A stretch of DNA of 64,000 nucleotides, from assembly GCA_905182995.1 (NCBI GenBank), contig CAJJDP010000004.1:604417-668416 (forward strand), in the 5' to 3' direction. How positions within the stretch are numbered: the first letter of the stretch is position 1; the number at the start of each line of letters is the position of its first letter. The position numbers and the translations under genes were made by a program. Positions 13,005 to 24,621 of this stretch are shown piece after piece. Source of the DNA: Paramecium octaurelia. Its lineage: Eukaryota; Ciliophora; Oligohymenophorea; Peniculida; Parameciidae. The notes under the pieces are model-generated. The model did no database searches, had not been told where the DNA came from, and saw only the letters and a program-made list of their open reading frames with translations.

Positions 13005-14006
13005 ATGTATATAATAATTGCATTAGGAATCATACTCTCATTGTGTTTCATCATTCAATTAACGAAGCTGAATCCTGGCAAAAAGTTCTTTCTAATAGAT
13101 ATATTTTTGGTAGTATTGGTTGGAATGATAATTTATGATGAGTCAATTTACAAATTTGATGATTTCGCAGAGTAATTGCAAATTGCATTCCAAAAACAAT
13201 ATCCTATTGAATATAAATTGGATGAATTGATACAGAAAAACAACTTACAAAATCACTCATTTCATTTATATTATGGGATGCCTTCAGAGGGAATTTCAAC
13301 CTTCTTCAAATTTATGATCAATAAATCATTAAAAGAAAAGAAGTAAGCCATCTATATAGACATTCAATCCGAAGTGCAAACATAAGAGTAGGCCTTGTAA
13401 CTTTTTAAAGCTCCAAATTTGAATGAATTGATTCTATTCACAAAAATAAAACCAACGTTAATTGCCATTGATAATCTAGATTTATCCTTAACTAAAAAAT
13501 AATGCTACATCTGTCAAATCTTAAGCAGTCTGCATTAATTTAATTCAACTACTATTATTGCAAGTGCCAAGAATCTAAAGAAACTTAATTTAATGTTAGA
13601 TGATTACAACATTAATGTAATGGAAATCAAGTAATATCAGCATGGAAAGTAAAACAATTTCAGATTTGATTGGTATGAACAATCATTAAAAAGCAATAAA
13701 AGATATGAAGGTAACAGATTGATTGTATGATTTACAGATTTTGTGCTACAAAAATAACGGGAGTTTGTTTCAGAACTTAATGAAAATGAATTGCAATTGA
13801 TGAAGACTATCAGAAATTAGATGTGCAAAGTTAAATGCGAGAATTAAGAAGTCAGATTGGATGATGTGTATATATGAGTATAAATTAATAGAACTTATCA
13901 ATTCGGAGATTTAAAGAATTTGGTAGATAAAAATATTGTAATAGCTACTTTTGGATAGTTGAAATTTTATAATAGCTTTATATTTGATTCATTATCAAAT
14001 TTATGA
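13005..14006 (+). CDS. membrane-anchored P-loop ATPase-like protein with degenerate Walker A
   Basis: ATG at 13005 opens MYIIIALGIILSLCFIIQLT, a first hydrophobic helix, then a second (FFLIDIFLVVLVGMIIY). The soluble domain has HLYYGMPSEGISTFFKFM, an apparent Walker A in which the invariant Lys is replaced (G-M-P-S-E-G-I-S-T). This is followed by KPTLIAIDNLDLSL, a Walker B-like strand ending in Asp-Asn, and STTIIASAKNLKK, a sensor-like strand. The C-terminus (LVDKNIVIATFGQLKFYNSF) could be a winged helix. Introns of 27 and 24 nt were spliced near the 3' end. It resembles archaeal-type or STAND/ORC-like AAA+ folds, but no specific family is assigned. Its stop is 10 bp from the convergent gene's stop. 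Confidence 0.65.
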
Positions 14007-14016
14007 TAAACCATCA

Positions 14017-14779
14017 TCAATATATAACAAGAAAAACAAAAATCATAAATTCAATTATGATGGTTGTCCATAAACAACAATCATTAGTGTATGATAACAG
14101 ACTCTTAAGATTAGAATCAGTAACTTTGATTTCATGAGTGGCTTCTTCAACCTAAAGTTAAAATCACTTTTACATTCTCATTCAATCTTCTTAAAATAAA
14201 TTAATCCTCCTTTAAAGCATTATTAATATTTTTGGCATTAACTTACATTCTCCCTGTTGTATCAATCATTTAGTCTATGGTATTGTTTTGCTTTTCAACT
14301 AGCTATTATTACATCTAAACCATTTCAACGTTAGATTTAGAACTAAAATCAATGTTTGCTTATGGAGTATCCTATAATTAAGATTAAATATATATGATTT
14401 ATTACTAATTTGAAAACTTATTTGATATCTAATGCTTTTCTAAACTTTTCTGACTTATTTTAGAATTCATCTAATAAATCCTTTGATTTCTAGATATCAG
14501 TTTGAGAACTAGTTCATTTAAATAGAATACAGATTCGATGATTTATTTAATAAGATCCTTGCTTAATTAATCGAATTATTGATTGCTTCAATTTATGTTG
14601 CCAGTTGCCTATCTACCTAAGAAAATGTAATTTCAAAATACCATTTGTACAGATTAATTAGTTTATAATTTTAAGTTTCTCTAATTAACAGCCTCAGAAA
14701 TAGTCGCATCCATTTTTCTAATCTGTTCAATTAAATCTTAGACTTTTGAGCCTCCATCTAAAGAAGTATAATAATTCAT
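14017..14779 (-). CDS. Q-SNARE-like tail-anchored protein
   Basis: ATG at 14779 (MNYYTSLDGGSKVQDLIEQI) and TGA at 14017-14019. Four short introns (22-34 nt) are spliced. The last 120 residues form a coiled coil, VEKQNNTIDQMIDTTGRMQV through KEDQFILRRLNENV to VTDSNLKSLLSY, with hydrophobic a/d positions and a polar residue near the centre. A C-terminal membrane anchor of about 20 residues ends at the stop (TTIIIEFMIFVFLVIY). That is SNARE architecture: a tail-anchored vesicle fusion protein. The class (Qb, Qc or USE1-like) cannot be settled by eye. The N-terminal half is helical, as in SNARE regulatory domains. Confidence 0.65.
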
Positions 14780-14889
14780 AAATATAAAATATTTATTATA
14801 AATAGTAATGTAATAACAGAAAAAAAATATTTTTTGTATCAAATAATAATTTACATAGTTATGTTTTATTAAGAAATATTCTAGAATAT

Positions 14890-15235
14890 ATGACTTTGTA
14901 TTCAATCTGGAGATAGATATCAGAAGATTATATAAAGAATTATTTAGATTTGATAAATTATATAAAATAGATGGGAGATTTGATTGATCCTATTAATGAT
15001 CTGTATAAATTAAGATCAGAATTCTTTAATAAATCTAAATTAATATCTAGATTTTATTGGAAATTTTAAGATAGTCAGGTCTTAATATTATGAACTATAT
15101 ATATGAAAATAAGATTACTTAGTTTAAAATCTTATTTTATACTAAGGACACTGAATTATTTACTCCGATGATTGCCATCTAAATTTAAAATCGGGTATTT
15201 CTATTATTTACTATTAGATTTAGATATCAAAGTGA
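14890..15235 (+). CDS. small protein, unknown
   Basis: The frame opens at 14890 (MTLYSIWRQISEDYIKNYLD) and runs through GDLIDPINDLYKLRSEFFNK and LISRFYWKFQDSQ. A probable 35-nt intron leads to ITQFKILFYTKDTELFTPMI; a 23-nt intron precedes the last residues, with TGA at 15233-15235. The product is about 95 residues, aromatic and basic, with no obvious signal or membrane segment. The frame and splice sites behave like a real gene but I do not recognise it. Confidence 0.45.
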
Positions 15236-15290
15236 ATAATATAATTATAGATTGATGTTATAATGATAAAAATAAATTAATTTTATAAAA

Positions 15291-16519
15291 ATGATGAATT
15301 TAAAACCTCCTAAAAGTTAAACTGATAGTGCATCAGATAATGGTGGTGCTAACAAAATCAGTGACAAACAAAAGATATCTACTCTCAGGAAAGCAGTATT
15401 GGATTTAAGGGAAGAGAAATCTCAATTAATGAAGCAGATAGCAGAATTAACACTCAAAAATAATCAACTAATTAAGGAAAGAGAAGATATAGTATGATTA
15501 AAATTAATAATTATAGGAAGAGAAGCATAATACTATGATGATGGATTTATAACGTTAATCAACAATGGTAATCAATAAACTATTTCAATTTAGAATTCCA
15601 CTAGTTTAACGCAGTCTTTTCGTCAAACAGAACTTATTCATACTAGTGGGGATTAATCTAAATAGATAACTAAATTGAAACAGTAAATATTTTACATATT
15701 GCAAGAGAATTAGAGTCAACCATTGCTAATTATGAAGCTCGATTTTCTATTTTGTAAACTGCCTATAAGGATATAGAACGTGATTTAAAGAACAAAGAGA
15801 TATAAAATTAGAAATTGACGAAGGATGCTGAAGAAAAGACAGCATTAAATAATTAACTCAAAAAGAATATAGAAGATATTGAGAGAGATTTATTTAACAA
15901 AATTAAGGATTTAAAAGCTGAGAAGATGGAAATTCAATTGAAATTAAAGACTTTAGATAAGGATATCCAATTGAAGGATGAAGAATTAAGAGTGATACAT
16001 AAAGGATTGGATGATTCTAGATTCACAGTGGCTCAATTATAAGGAGAACTTGAAGAAACAAGGGGCAAGTTTATTTAGTATAAACTCATTTTGCAGAATT
16101 AATTTTTGGATTTTGATTGTCTATTTATCTTAAGACAAAATCTGTTTAATGATTACATATTCGAATTAGAAACAGCAGCTTAGAAATTCTAATATAAGGC
16201 GACTGACATTACAGACTTGAAGATTAAGGATGAATCCTCATTTATTTTGACTGTTAAATCAAGAAGCAAAGATGAAGTCTTCAAAATTATGCCCAATCAG
16301 GATTTAAAGAAGATTTGCAAATCAATTAAGTATCAATTAATTAATATCTATTATAGAAACTTTCTATTAAAAGTTTAGCAATATTAAATCAGTTAGTAGC
16401 AAACTCAAGTATAGAGTCCAAGAAACAATGGCCTCTTGGGTGGACTCATGTCAATTTTTGGAGGAAGTACATCATCGAAAAGTGGAAGCAATACAAATAG
16501 TGAAGCAAAACAAAAATGA
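15291..16519 (+). CDS. long coiled-coil protein with C-terminal conserved block
   Basis: ATG ATG at 15291 (MMNLKPPKSQTDSASDNGGA), TGA at 16517-16519. Three introns (25, 26 and about 23 nt) are spliced in the first third. Residues 30 to about 260 are an almost continuous coiled coil (STLRKAVLDLREEKSQLMKQ, DLKAEKMEIQLKLKTLDKDI). This leads to a more globular block, DESSFILTVKSRSKDEVFKI with KKICKSIKYQLINIYYRNF, and a Gly/Ser-rich tail (GLLGGLMSIFGGSTSSKSGS). The layout resembles golgin-type tethers with a short membrane- or GTPase-binding C-terminal domain. That is inference only. Confidence 0.7.
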
Positions 16520-16543
16520 TATTTTTATAATCTAACATATTAT

Positions 16544-17209
16544 ATGAGTTAAGAAGAAGAAAATAATGATATTGATGTTCAAGCTTTGTTAGCTAGCATT
16601 AATGCCAATTTCGACAATGAGCAAATTACTTAATGAAGCAGAAACCTAAGCAAAGCATAAGAAGTGCATTAGGATATTGAAAAATTGTAATAAGGTCCTA
16701 GCGAATCCATTGTAATTGTTAGAGATCATCCAATTTAAAATAGATAGGAATTAGTTGATCCAGTAATGGAATTATTGAATAGAGTTGAAATTCAAAATAA
16801 ATTATTGACCGATCCTGAAATTAATTAGCATCAATTAGGTAATATTCTATATTGATTAAAAGAGACTGGTCCATTACAATCCATCATTTAGTAAATAAAG
16901 GAGAAATCTGATAAACAGCAAGAAACTATCATTAACAAACAAAGAAGCATATTTTGTCAAATTATCGATATAAGAAATTTGTCAAATTAATTAGTTAATG
17001 TTTAAATTAACAATCATGGATTAATGAGAATGAAATTGAATGACTTTAAAAACAAACAAAAAGCAATAGATTAGTTAGATGTTTAAGTTTATAAGACTAA
17101 AGGATATGTCTTATCTATTATTGAAAGATTGGAAATTGTGCAACAGAATTTAGATTACAAGATAGATGCGTATACTAAATAGAAGGTGCAGTAACTAGCA
17201 ATAAAATGA
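16544..17209 (+). CDS. coiled-coil protein with an in-frame TGA
   Basis: ATG at 16544 (MSQEEENNDIDVQALLASIN) with TGA at 17207-17209 after one 24-nt intron. The frame is interrupted by a TGA at 16634-16636, between NFDNEQITQ and SRNLSKAQEVHQDIEKL. The text on both sides is equally protein-like, no GT donor lies close upstream to permit an intron, and there is no ATG soon after. Without the TGA the product is about 210 residues, helical, ending LDYKIDAYTKQKVQQLAIK. The TGA may be a sequence error, a nonsense allele, or read through. See the finding on in-frame TGA codons. Confidence 0.55.
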
Positions 17210-17314
17210 TGATTAAATAACTTATATTCACATTTTTTATATTGGAGAAATATTTAACATTTTATAATTATTGTTTTTTTATTATAAGTATTTCTCCTAT
17301 ATTTATTTAAAAAT

Positions 17315-18374
17315 ATGAATATTATTTCTAACAAAACCTACACGGATGTGAAAGTTGAAGAATATGAGCAAAATGGATGGAATTTCATCTTCACAAAAGC
17401 TGGTATGTATAACACTTCTGATCTGGATATGCTTCAAGATGCATTGACTCTACAAGGTATACCAGATATTACCAATGGAAATAATTGTGCTCTAATCTAT
17501 AATAAATAATTCAATTTTGGTTTCTTTGTTAATCCCAAAGATTCACTCTATCTATGCAACTATTAATAAAGATAACACAATTACTTGGACATCAAGAGTC
17601 AATTCAGAACCAACAAAATCAATTACATATCTATCATACCAGAATAGACCCAACTCAAACATTCAAATGCTTGGAAATAGAAATAAAATGAAGAGATCAA
17701 AATTTTAAATAAAATATCTGATACTTTCTATTGTTCTCCCTACAAAGGTACTCTTGTAGACGAGGATCAAATTAAATATCAATTTCAAAGATTCAAAACC
17801 ATTGAAGGAGTGAAAGGAAAATCTATCTTTGAAAATCAATTGAACCAAAATGTAATCAAAACTGAATTAGACTACCTTACTCATATTTTTAAAAATAAAT
17901 CTTAATAATTTTACTGTGAACATACCGAAGAGGAAATACCCTTGAACAATTTGACTTAAGTATATATGTAAAAATAAGAAAGGAAAATCCCATCAAATGG
18001 GCATCCTTCATTACCCTATATGAGGATGAATTAGGAGATAATGGATTAGTCACTTGTGAATTCAGATTCAGAGTTATGGGAGATTGCTTTTTCGGTTTGA
18101 TCAGAACCTACCTAAGAGTTGACGATGTTCTAATTAGAATTCTTGATACTCGCATCTACCATCAGTTTGAGTGGGATTACATTCTGAGAGACTTTACCTA
18201 TAGAGAAGCAACTTGGGGTATTCTTTTGTTTGCTAATTTTAAGACAACATACAGAAGAGTGGCTTTTGTTTCTCTCCTCAGTGGTCGACAGATTAGAATC
18301 AATCATTTCTTATCTAGAATTCTGTCCCAGTCTAGTTGCACATTAATGACAAAATCTATTTTAAGGCTGGCTGA
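17315..18374 (+). CDS. TIPRL: TIP41-like regulator of PP2A-type phosphatases (two frame breaks)
   Basis: ATG at 17315. The sequence contains GWNFIFTKAGMYNTSDLDML, DTFYCSPYKGTLVDEDQIKY (family: DWTyTt.YkGtl), LYEDELGDNGLVTCEFRFRV, and CFFGLIRTYLRVDDVLIRIL with DTRIYHQF (family: fllLRfflR.D.V..R..DTR.yh). The frame breaks at the CCC run 17939-17941 and again at the GGGG run 18215-18218; adding one base at each restores a continuous protein. It ends NSVPVQLHINDKIYFKAG, with TGA at 18372-18374. TIP41 binds TAP42/alpha4 and PP2A-like phosphatases in TOR and stress signalling. Two homopolymer defects in one conserved gene suggest undercalls rather than decay. Confidence 0.85.
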
Positions 18375-18419
18375 TTGTATATTATATAATATAAACATAA
18401 ATTTTATTTTATATTAAAA

Positions 18420-18635
18420 ATGTCTAAAGAAGGCAGCGCTTTATGGACACCATTCAAAACCACTAAAGAATTTATTGAAAAAGATTAAAAGATAACAAAA
18501 GGATTCATTTAAGGGGCATTGTTTGCAGTTATTGGTTACGGAGTTGGATTTGCTTTATTCAAAGGTAAAACACTGAGAGGCTTTAGTGCTGGTACTGCAG
18601 CAACTTGGCGATTTAGAGATTAGATTGAATAATGA
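18420..18635 (+). CDS. MIC10-like glycine-zipper protein of the MICOS complex
   Basis: An uninterrupted 71-residue ORF, MSKEGSALWTPFKTTKEFIE, then GFIQGALFAVIGYGVGFALF, KGKTLRGFSAGTAATWRF and DQIEQ, with TGA at 18633-18635. Two glycine-spaced hydrophobic segments separated by a short basic loop (KGKTLRG) match the MIC10 hairpin, which bends the mitochondrial inner membrane at crista junctions. The length matches the family. Other small two-helix mitochondrial proteins remain possible. No intron. Confidence 0.6.
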
Positions 18636-18712
18636 TTTAAATAATATATATATTATTAAGCTCAGCATTTGTTTAAGCATGTTCGTCTGAGCAATAGGAA
18701 TGCGCAAGTCAA

Positions 18713-18988
18713 ATGTATTCCTTTTAATTTGAAGTTTTTGGTAAAGTCCAAGGAGTCTACTTTAGAAAATACACTCAACTCAAAGCCCAAGAGTTGGATT
18801 TGGTTGGTTGGGTACAAAACACAAAACAGGGCACAGTTATTGGAATAGCATAAGGAAGAAGAACTAATGAACTCAAGGAATGGTTGAAACATACAGGAAG
18901 TCCTAAAAGCGTCATAAAGAAAACAGATTTTAAAAACGACAAAATAATAGATGAATTAGAATATGACTAATTTGATATCATTAAATGA
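18713..18988 (+). CDS. acylphosphatase
   Basis: MYSFQFEVFGKVQGVYFRKY with TQLKAQELDLVGWVQNTKQG, then TVIGIAQGRRTNELKEWLKH, TGSPKSVIKKTDF and a final Phe-rich strand. The GKVQGVYFRKYT segment is the acylphosphatase phosphate-binding loop with its catalytic Arg (GxVqGVgFR), and Asn is present in GWVQNT. Ninety-one residues is the usual size. It hydrolyses acyl phosphates. The frame is also open upstream to an ATG at 18632, which would add a signal-peptide-like leader (IIYILLSSAFVQACS) and overlap the previous stop in an ATGA. I prefer 18713, since acylphosphatases are normally cytosolic and start here. The stop is 7 bp from the convergent gene. Confidence 0.9.
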
Positions 18989-18995
18989 TAAATAT

Positions 18996-20045
<1,050 letters not shown>

Positions 20046-20265
20046 TGTTTTGATTTGGTAAAATAAAATTCTTTCCTGAAAGTATAAGGGTTTCTCTCTT
20101 CAAGAGAAGTGATTCAGTATGATCCTATGAGAAGTTCTAAGGAGTTCTGTGCGTAATTTGATATAGTTTAAATGAGCTGTTAACACATAAAAATAATCAA
20201 AAAAAAACAAGCCATTATTTGACAATCCTTTCAAATATTACTTAAGCTATTCATTATTTATATTA

Positions 20266-21786
20266 ATGGACAATTCTGAGTTATACGAGATACAATATAT
20301 ATTTGGCTCTCAAATATTGGATAACAAAATGCAATACTGTGTCAAGTGGAAAAATTATCCCAAATCTCAAAGAACTTGGGAGCCTATTGAGAATCTAGGA
20401 GCTCACAACATATCCTCTGTTCGAAGATACCAAAGACATGCTGATTACTTTCTCTTTTATTAGTTCATTTACGAAGGTTAGGTAGAAGGATATAGAGTAC
20501 ATTAAAAATAAAATACACTTGAAAAAATTAAAGTCATACCAGACTCACAGGAGGAAGACGAACAAATAGAATAAGCTAATACAGATAAATTGAACACGAC
20601 TATCAAGGAGACACTCAACTAGGAGAATATCAAATCAATATCCACACCCAAGGAAACTACAAAAAAGGTGACTAGATCTGGTAGAAAGTAAATCTAACAT
20701 AAAGAAGAGGATGTGTCTCATTCTGATTCTAAGGATTCCGACTTTGGTAAAAGAAGCAAGAAATCTAAATCAAAGGCTAAATCTACACAATCAAGAAAGA
20801 AATCTCCAACTTCAGGAGACAAGTCTAATCAAACCTAACCAAAGAAATCATAGTTTGTTAAGCAGGAATAGGTTGAAACTGATGAAATCAATCATGTCCA
20901 ACCAAAATCTTAAGAAAGACAACTAGATCAAGATTAACCAAATGAGGAAAATTTAAGTGAAAAGTCATAGTCCCATAAAGAATAATAAAAAGTACAGACA
21001 AGATTAAGAAATACAAGGAATGAAAAATCAGTTGAATAGATCAAATCTCCAGCTTATTTCAATTAAATTAGAAAACTTATTTAAACTTTAAATGAAGATG
21101 AAAGATCACTTGTTGCATCCTATATAAATGATAAAATGAAGGACAATATCTTTGAACATCTAGGTGCCTTGTGTGTATTGGATTATATGCAGAGAAGAGA
21201 AGAAGTCTTGAATGAAATTAAATAACAAGAATATATCTACCCCTTAAAGGGAGAATCCGCCGTTTAACCTAACAAATAAAGCAAAAGGGCTAAGAAATTA
21301 TAGAAGACATCCATCAAAATGGAATCCTAAAGATCAACTGATATTGCTTGTCCTCCCTAATCTAAAAGGTTGATTAGATTGTCAGCATTTGAATAAAAAA
21401 AGAAGTGTATGAAAAAGAAAGATGATACTTGCTATATTGCAGATTTCTTGGCATCCATAAATTAATTCCCTTAATTCGGAGTTGTCTCAACTGAAGTTGA
21501 TTCCAAAAACCTCTATGGATAGATTGGATTTCAAATTGGAGAAGAAATAACAGGACATTATTATGGTGTAAATGCTAATGAAACTGGTAAGGCCAATGTT
21601 TAGTTGTATTTTATTATGAAATTCAGAAGAGAAGGAGATAAAACATTTTTATACAATCATGTCACCAGAGCTGAATGCTAACTCTACGAAAAAGACTTGC
21701 TCTATGATTATGTCTATAAGAATTAAGAACTACTACCAGAGATGTACAATGAACTTATTGTTAGAAGTGTTTATAATTAATAGTGA
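20266..21786 (+). CDS. chromodomain protein with basic linker and conserved C-terminal domain
   Basis: One continuous ORF of about 505 codons. The N-terminal chromodomain (residues about 5-60) reads LYEIQYIFGSQILDNKMQYC, VKWKNYPKSQRTWEPIENLG. The aromatic cage positions Tyr, Trp and the TWEP motif are present, so methyl-lysine binding (H3K9/K27 type) is likely. A long Ser/Lys/Gln-rich linker follows. The C-terminal half contains a conserved-looking globular domain with YYGVNANETGKANVQLYFIM and VTRAECQLYEKDLLYDYVYK. This is not a clear chromoshadow domain. Ciliate chromodomain proteins act in heterochromatin and in DNA elimination during macronuclear development. Stop TGA 21784-21786. Confidence 0.85.
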
Positions 21787-21813
21787 CAATTTTAATTTTA
21801 TTTTATTTTTCAT

Positions 21814-22651
21814 ATGTTATCCTATAAATCCTTGTATGGAATTGCTAAATTCAACTAACTCAAAGACTACTATGCCGTTCTAAATATAACTAAAACTAAC
21901 GACCAACCAACAATCAAAAAAGCCTACTATGCATTAGCTAAGAAATTTCACCCAGATGTTAACCAAGGCAAGGAGGATAAATTTAAAGAAGTTAATGAAG
22001 CATATGAAGTAATCAATACTCTATTCTCAGGTCTTATCTGATGAAAATACCAAAAAAGAATATGATGCTGCGAGAACGCCATAATCCTAAAATAATTATA
22101 GTTCAACCTTTTCATAGCAATAATATTAAGACTCTAGAAAATATTAATCTACTTCTTAGCAAAGATAAAGTTAGAATTATTAGTAAGTTCATTGTTTTTA
22201 TCTATGATAGCCAAAATTCAAATGCTAGAAATCAATTTGACGAAGCAATAAGAAGAGCATAAGAGCACCTCCATTAATAATAGTAGTATAGATAATACGA
22301 GAGAATGAAGGCTCAGTAAGAGTATGAAGAGAGAATCAGATAGGAAGAAAGGTATGCAAGAGCAAAAGATCAATAATATAAGGAGTTTGCACAAAGATAT
22401 TACAATGAAAATAAAAGAAAAACATTTTTTTCATAATAAGAAAAAGAAGCGTATGAAGCATTCGTTCGATAAAGAGAGTTTGAGGAATCTATGAAAGAAA
22501 AGATTGTATTTAAATCAAATATGCTTAGCAAGATTTTAAATAAAAAGGACAATAAGTTATGGATGGATTTTAAAATATTTCTAAGAACTTAGGTGATATA
22601 AAAGAAAATTTAGGCTCTATTTGGAATACTATCAAAGGAAAAAATAGATGA
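21814..22651 (+). CDS. DnaJ (HSP40) protein, probably mitochondrial
   Basis: ATG at 21814 ([17 protein letters not shown]), then the J domain [60 protein letters not shown], with the catalytic HPD tripeptide that stimulates Hsp70 ATPase. The 22-nt intron in the J domain falls between YE and VLSDEN. Two more introns (28 and 23 nt) follow. The rest is Gln/Arg/Tyr-rich and helical, ending [20 protein letters not shown] with TGA 22649-22651. A short basic N-terminus ahead of the J domain suggests mitochondrial import. There is no Cys-rich zinc domain. Confidence 0.88.
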
Positions 22652-22767
22652 ATTATTAATTATTTATATTTTGAATTAATTTCTTCATACTATATTACAT
22701 TTAATTAAATTCTTTATCATACTCTGATAGATTAATAAATATTAATATATAGTAAATTTGGTTATTT

Positions 22768-22997
22768 ATGGATTATTAAGGAATTGTATGAGGGAGGAAA
22801 AAACTTTTATGTTTTTTAGATTGGAAAAAGTTTCCAACAGAATCCTTTGTATTTACAATTATTAGAATAATCTTCACTTGATTTGGATAATATCATAAAA
22901 TTACTAAGAGATTAAATATTTATTTTGATAAGGAAAAAAGAAACTGATTAAAATTAAAAGTTTACTTATTTATAAGAAATAAACTCAAGCATCTGAT
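22768..22997 (+). CDS. small protein, unknown
   Basis: ATG at 22768, a 34-nt intron after six codons (GTATGAGG...TTTTAG), then GKSFQQNPLYLQLLEQSSLD, NIIKLLRDQIFILIRKKETD, TGA 22995-22997. About 62 residues, helical. The intron contains an in-frame TGA and splices to a clean frame, which argues that it is a gene rather than a chance ORF. Family not recognised. Confidence 0.45.
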
Positions 22998-23125
22998 GAA
23001 CTAACAATTAAACAATTAAATTTAAATTACAATATTATGCTTCTAAGCTAAAAGTATTATCAATTTAATATGATAGAATTTTAATTAACATAACATAATT
23101 TAAGATCAAATACATTTTATTCATC

Positions 23126-23973
23126 TCATTCATATTACAACCATTTTTTTCTTCTTTCCACTTCTGCCACTCCTTTAGTTAAATATAACGATTATATATC
23201 CTCTTTTGACTTTAACTTTTAATCCTCTTCAGGTTTCCAATAGATAAAGTAGTTTTAATTCTCAAGAAATTATCTTAAATTAGTAAAGCTACCTGAGCAA
23301 GCTTTAAGTAGAGAGATCATTTTCTCAAATGGGATATCATACCATAAGCTTAAATCATGGAGAGCATTCTAAAATTATTCTTACTTTAATCTTTGGGATT
23401 ATTAATAGTTAGGATTAGTTGGAAATCTTTATTCCTAATAGGCAGGGGCCGAGCAATAGAGAATGTACTTTTATAAGTCAGTAAGTTAATAATAGTTTTA
23501 AGGTTATGGTTATACTTCTGGTTAAATGCGTCTTTTTTTCTTTAACAAAGGCTCTCCTAACTGTATCATTTCCTTTTTGTTTTATATTGCTTCCTTTTTC
23601 TTTTTGATTTCTTCGTTTATTTTACAAATTTATATTTCATTTTTCTCATAAATTAAGGTTCCCTCCAAACCATTATTTTTAATAAATTCAATAATTGATT
23701 TTAAATCATCTTCTGTTAATTTCTTTATACAATTTATATATCTAAGTTTTAATTCATCAGGTGTCTTTTTATGACATTTTTCTGATAATTGCTCAAAATG
23801 TTAATAGGTTAATTTTTCATTTAACATTTTTTCTAATATCAGCAGATCTTCATATAAAGAAAACTAACTTTAGTCTAAATGTTAAACTACAATTAATAAG
23901 AAACAATAGTACCAATCTTTTTTTCTTTTGCTTAATTGTGTTGTTAGATGTATTGTTATATCAATTATAGCAT
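23126..23973 (-). CDS. Rap1-like protein: Myb-like domain plus C-terminal RCT-like block
   Basis: ATG at 23973 (MLQLIQQYIQQHNQAKEKKI) with a 26-nt intron. Residues about 25-80 read SLYEDLLILEKMLNEKLTYQ, FEQLSEKCHKKTPDELKLRY, INCIKKLT. This has the three-helix, third-helix-basic pattern of a Myb/SANT domain of the Rap1 type. After a Lys/Gln linker the C-terminus reads LSLWYDIPFEKMISLLKACS, GSFTNLRQFLENQNYFIYWK, PEEDQKLKSKED, KGVAEVERRKKW. This follows the order of the TERF2IP/RAP1 C-terminal domain: hydrophobic helix, ALlknSG, yL, W..eDD..L, KfG...V..R..f. Rap1 binds TRF proteins or telomeric DNA. No BRCT domain is visible. The assignment is by pattern only. TGA 23126-23128. Confidence 0.6.
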
Positions 23974-24219
23974 TATATAAAAAAAAAATTATTAATATTT
24001 TTATCATCTTTATTATTTTGGAGATAACCCTTTTGAATTAAAAACTTGAGATTTTTTATTAATGTTATATCGAATCTGTCTTGATTCAGTCTCAAAAGTG
24101 TAATAATTATCGAATTATTTATAAATATTTATCCGTAGCTCTTGGGCATCATATTTTGATTTTTACTAGCATTTTGTAACTCATTTTAATCTTTTCATGT
24201 ATTCTGCAAAAAAGGTGAT

Positions 24220-24490
24220 TCATTATAAATTTACAACTAAATAATTGAGTTATCTTCGATTCAACTTTACCATAATATTATCGTTTTTTATATAAAAATC
24301 AAAAAATGCTTTTCCAATTTGAGGATCTATAATTTTTATGAAATCTATGTTCTTGATTATTAACATATCATCAATTTATTCACATCTAAGAATGTTATTT
24401 AATATTAGAAGTATTATAACACCTTATTAAAGGTTTCAATTACTTCAATTTAGAAAATTTGTGTAATTATTTTCAGCGTAGAGATTGATG
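24220..24490 (-). CDS. unresolved minus-strand coding segment
   Basis: A minus-strand stretch reads HKFSKLKQLKPLIR, a 37-nt GTG...TTAG intron, then CEQIDDMLIIKNIDFIKIID, PQIGKAFFDFYIKND. It looks like real protein and the intron keeps the frame. I could not find a convincing start or decide the 3' end; both neighbouring exon choices run into TGA. The surrounding 23,974-24,621 otherwise holds nothing I can call. Treat it as part of a small gene or a relic. Confidence 0.25.
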
Positions 24491-24621
24491 AATATAAATT
24501 GGAATTCAATTTCGATATATGTAATTTATATAAAGAATATAATTTAACATCAAATTCTATTAAAAAGTTTTGAGTTTAATTGTTAAGTTAATTGCAGGAA
24601 GTCATTAATTAAATTAATAAA

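Noticed and set aside
16600-16660. A retained internal eliminated sequence as the cause of the in-frame TGA
   Set aside because: No pair of TA-bounded ends resembling the TAYAGYNR consensus at a plausible spacing was found around the codon.
18632-18712. N-terminal extension giving the acylphosphatase a signal peptide and an ATGA overlap with the MIC10-like gene
   Set aside because: Possible, but acylphosphatase normally begins at the ATG chosen (18,713) and the extension would leave no promoter space. Kept as an alternative only.
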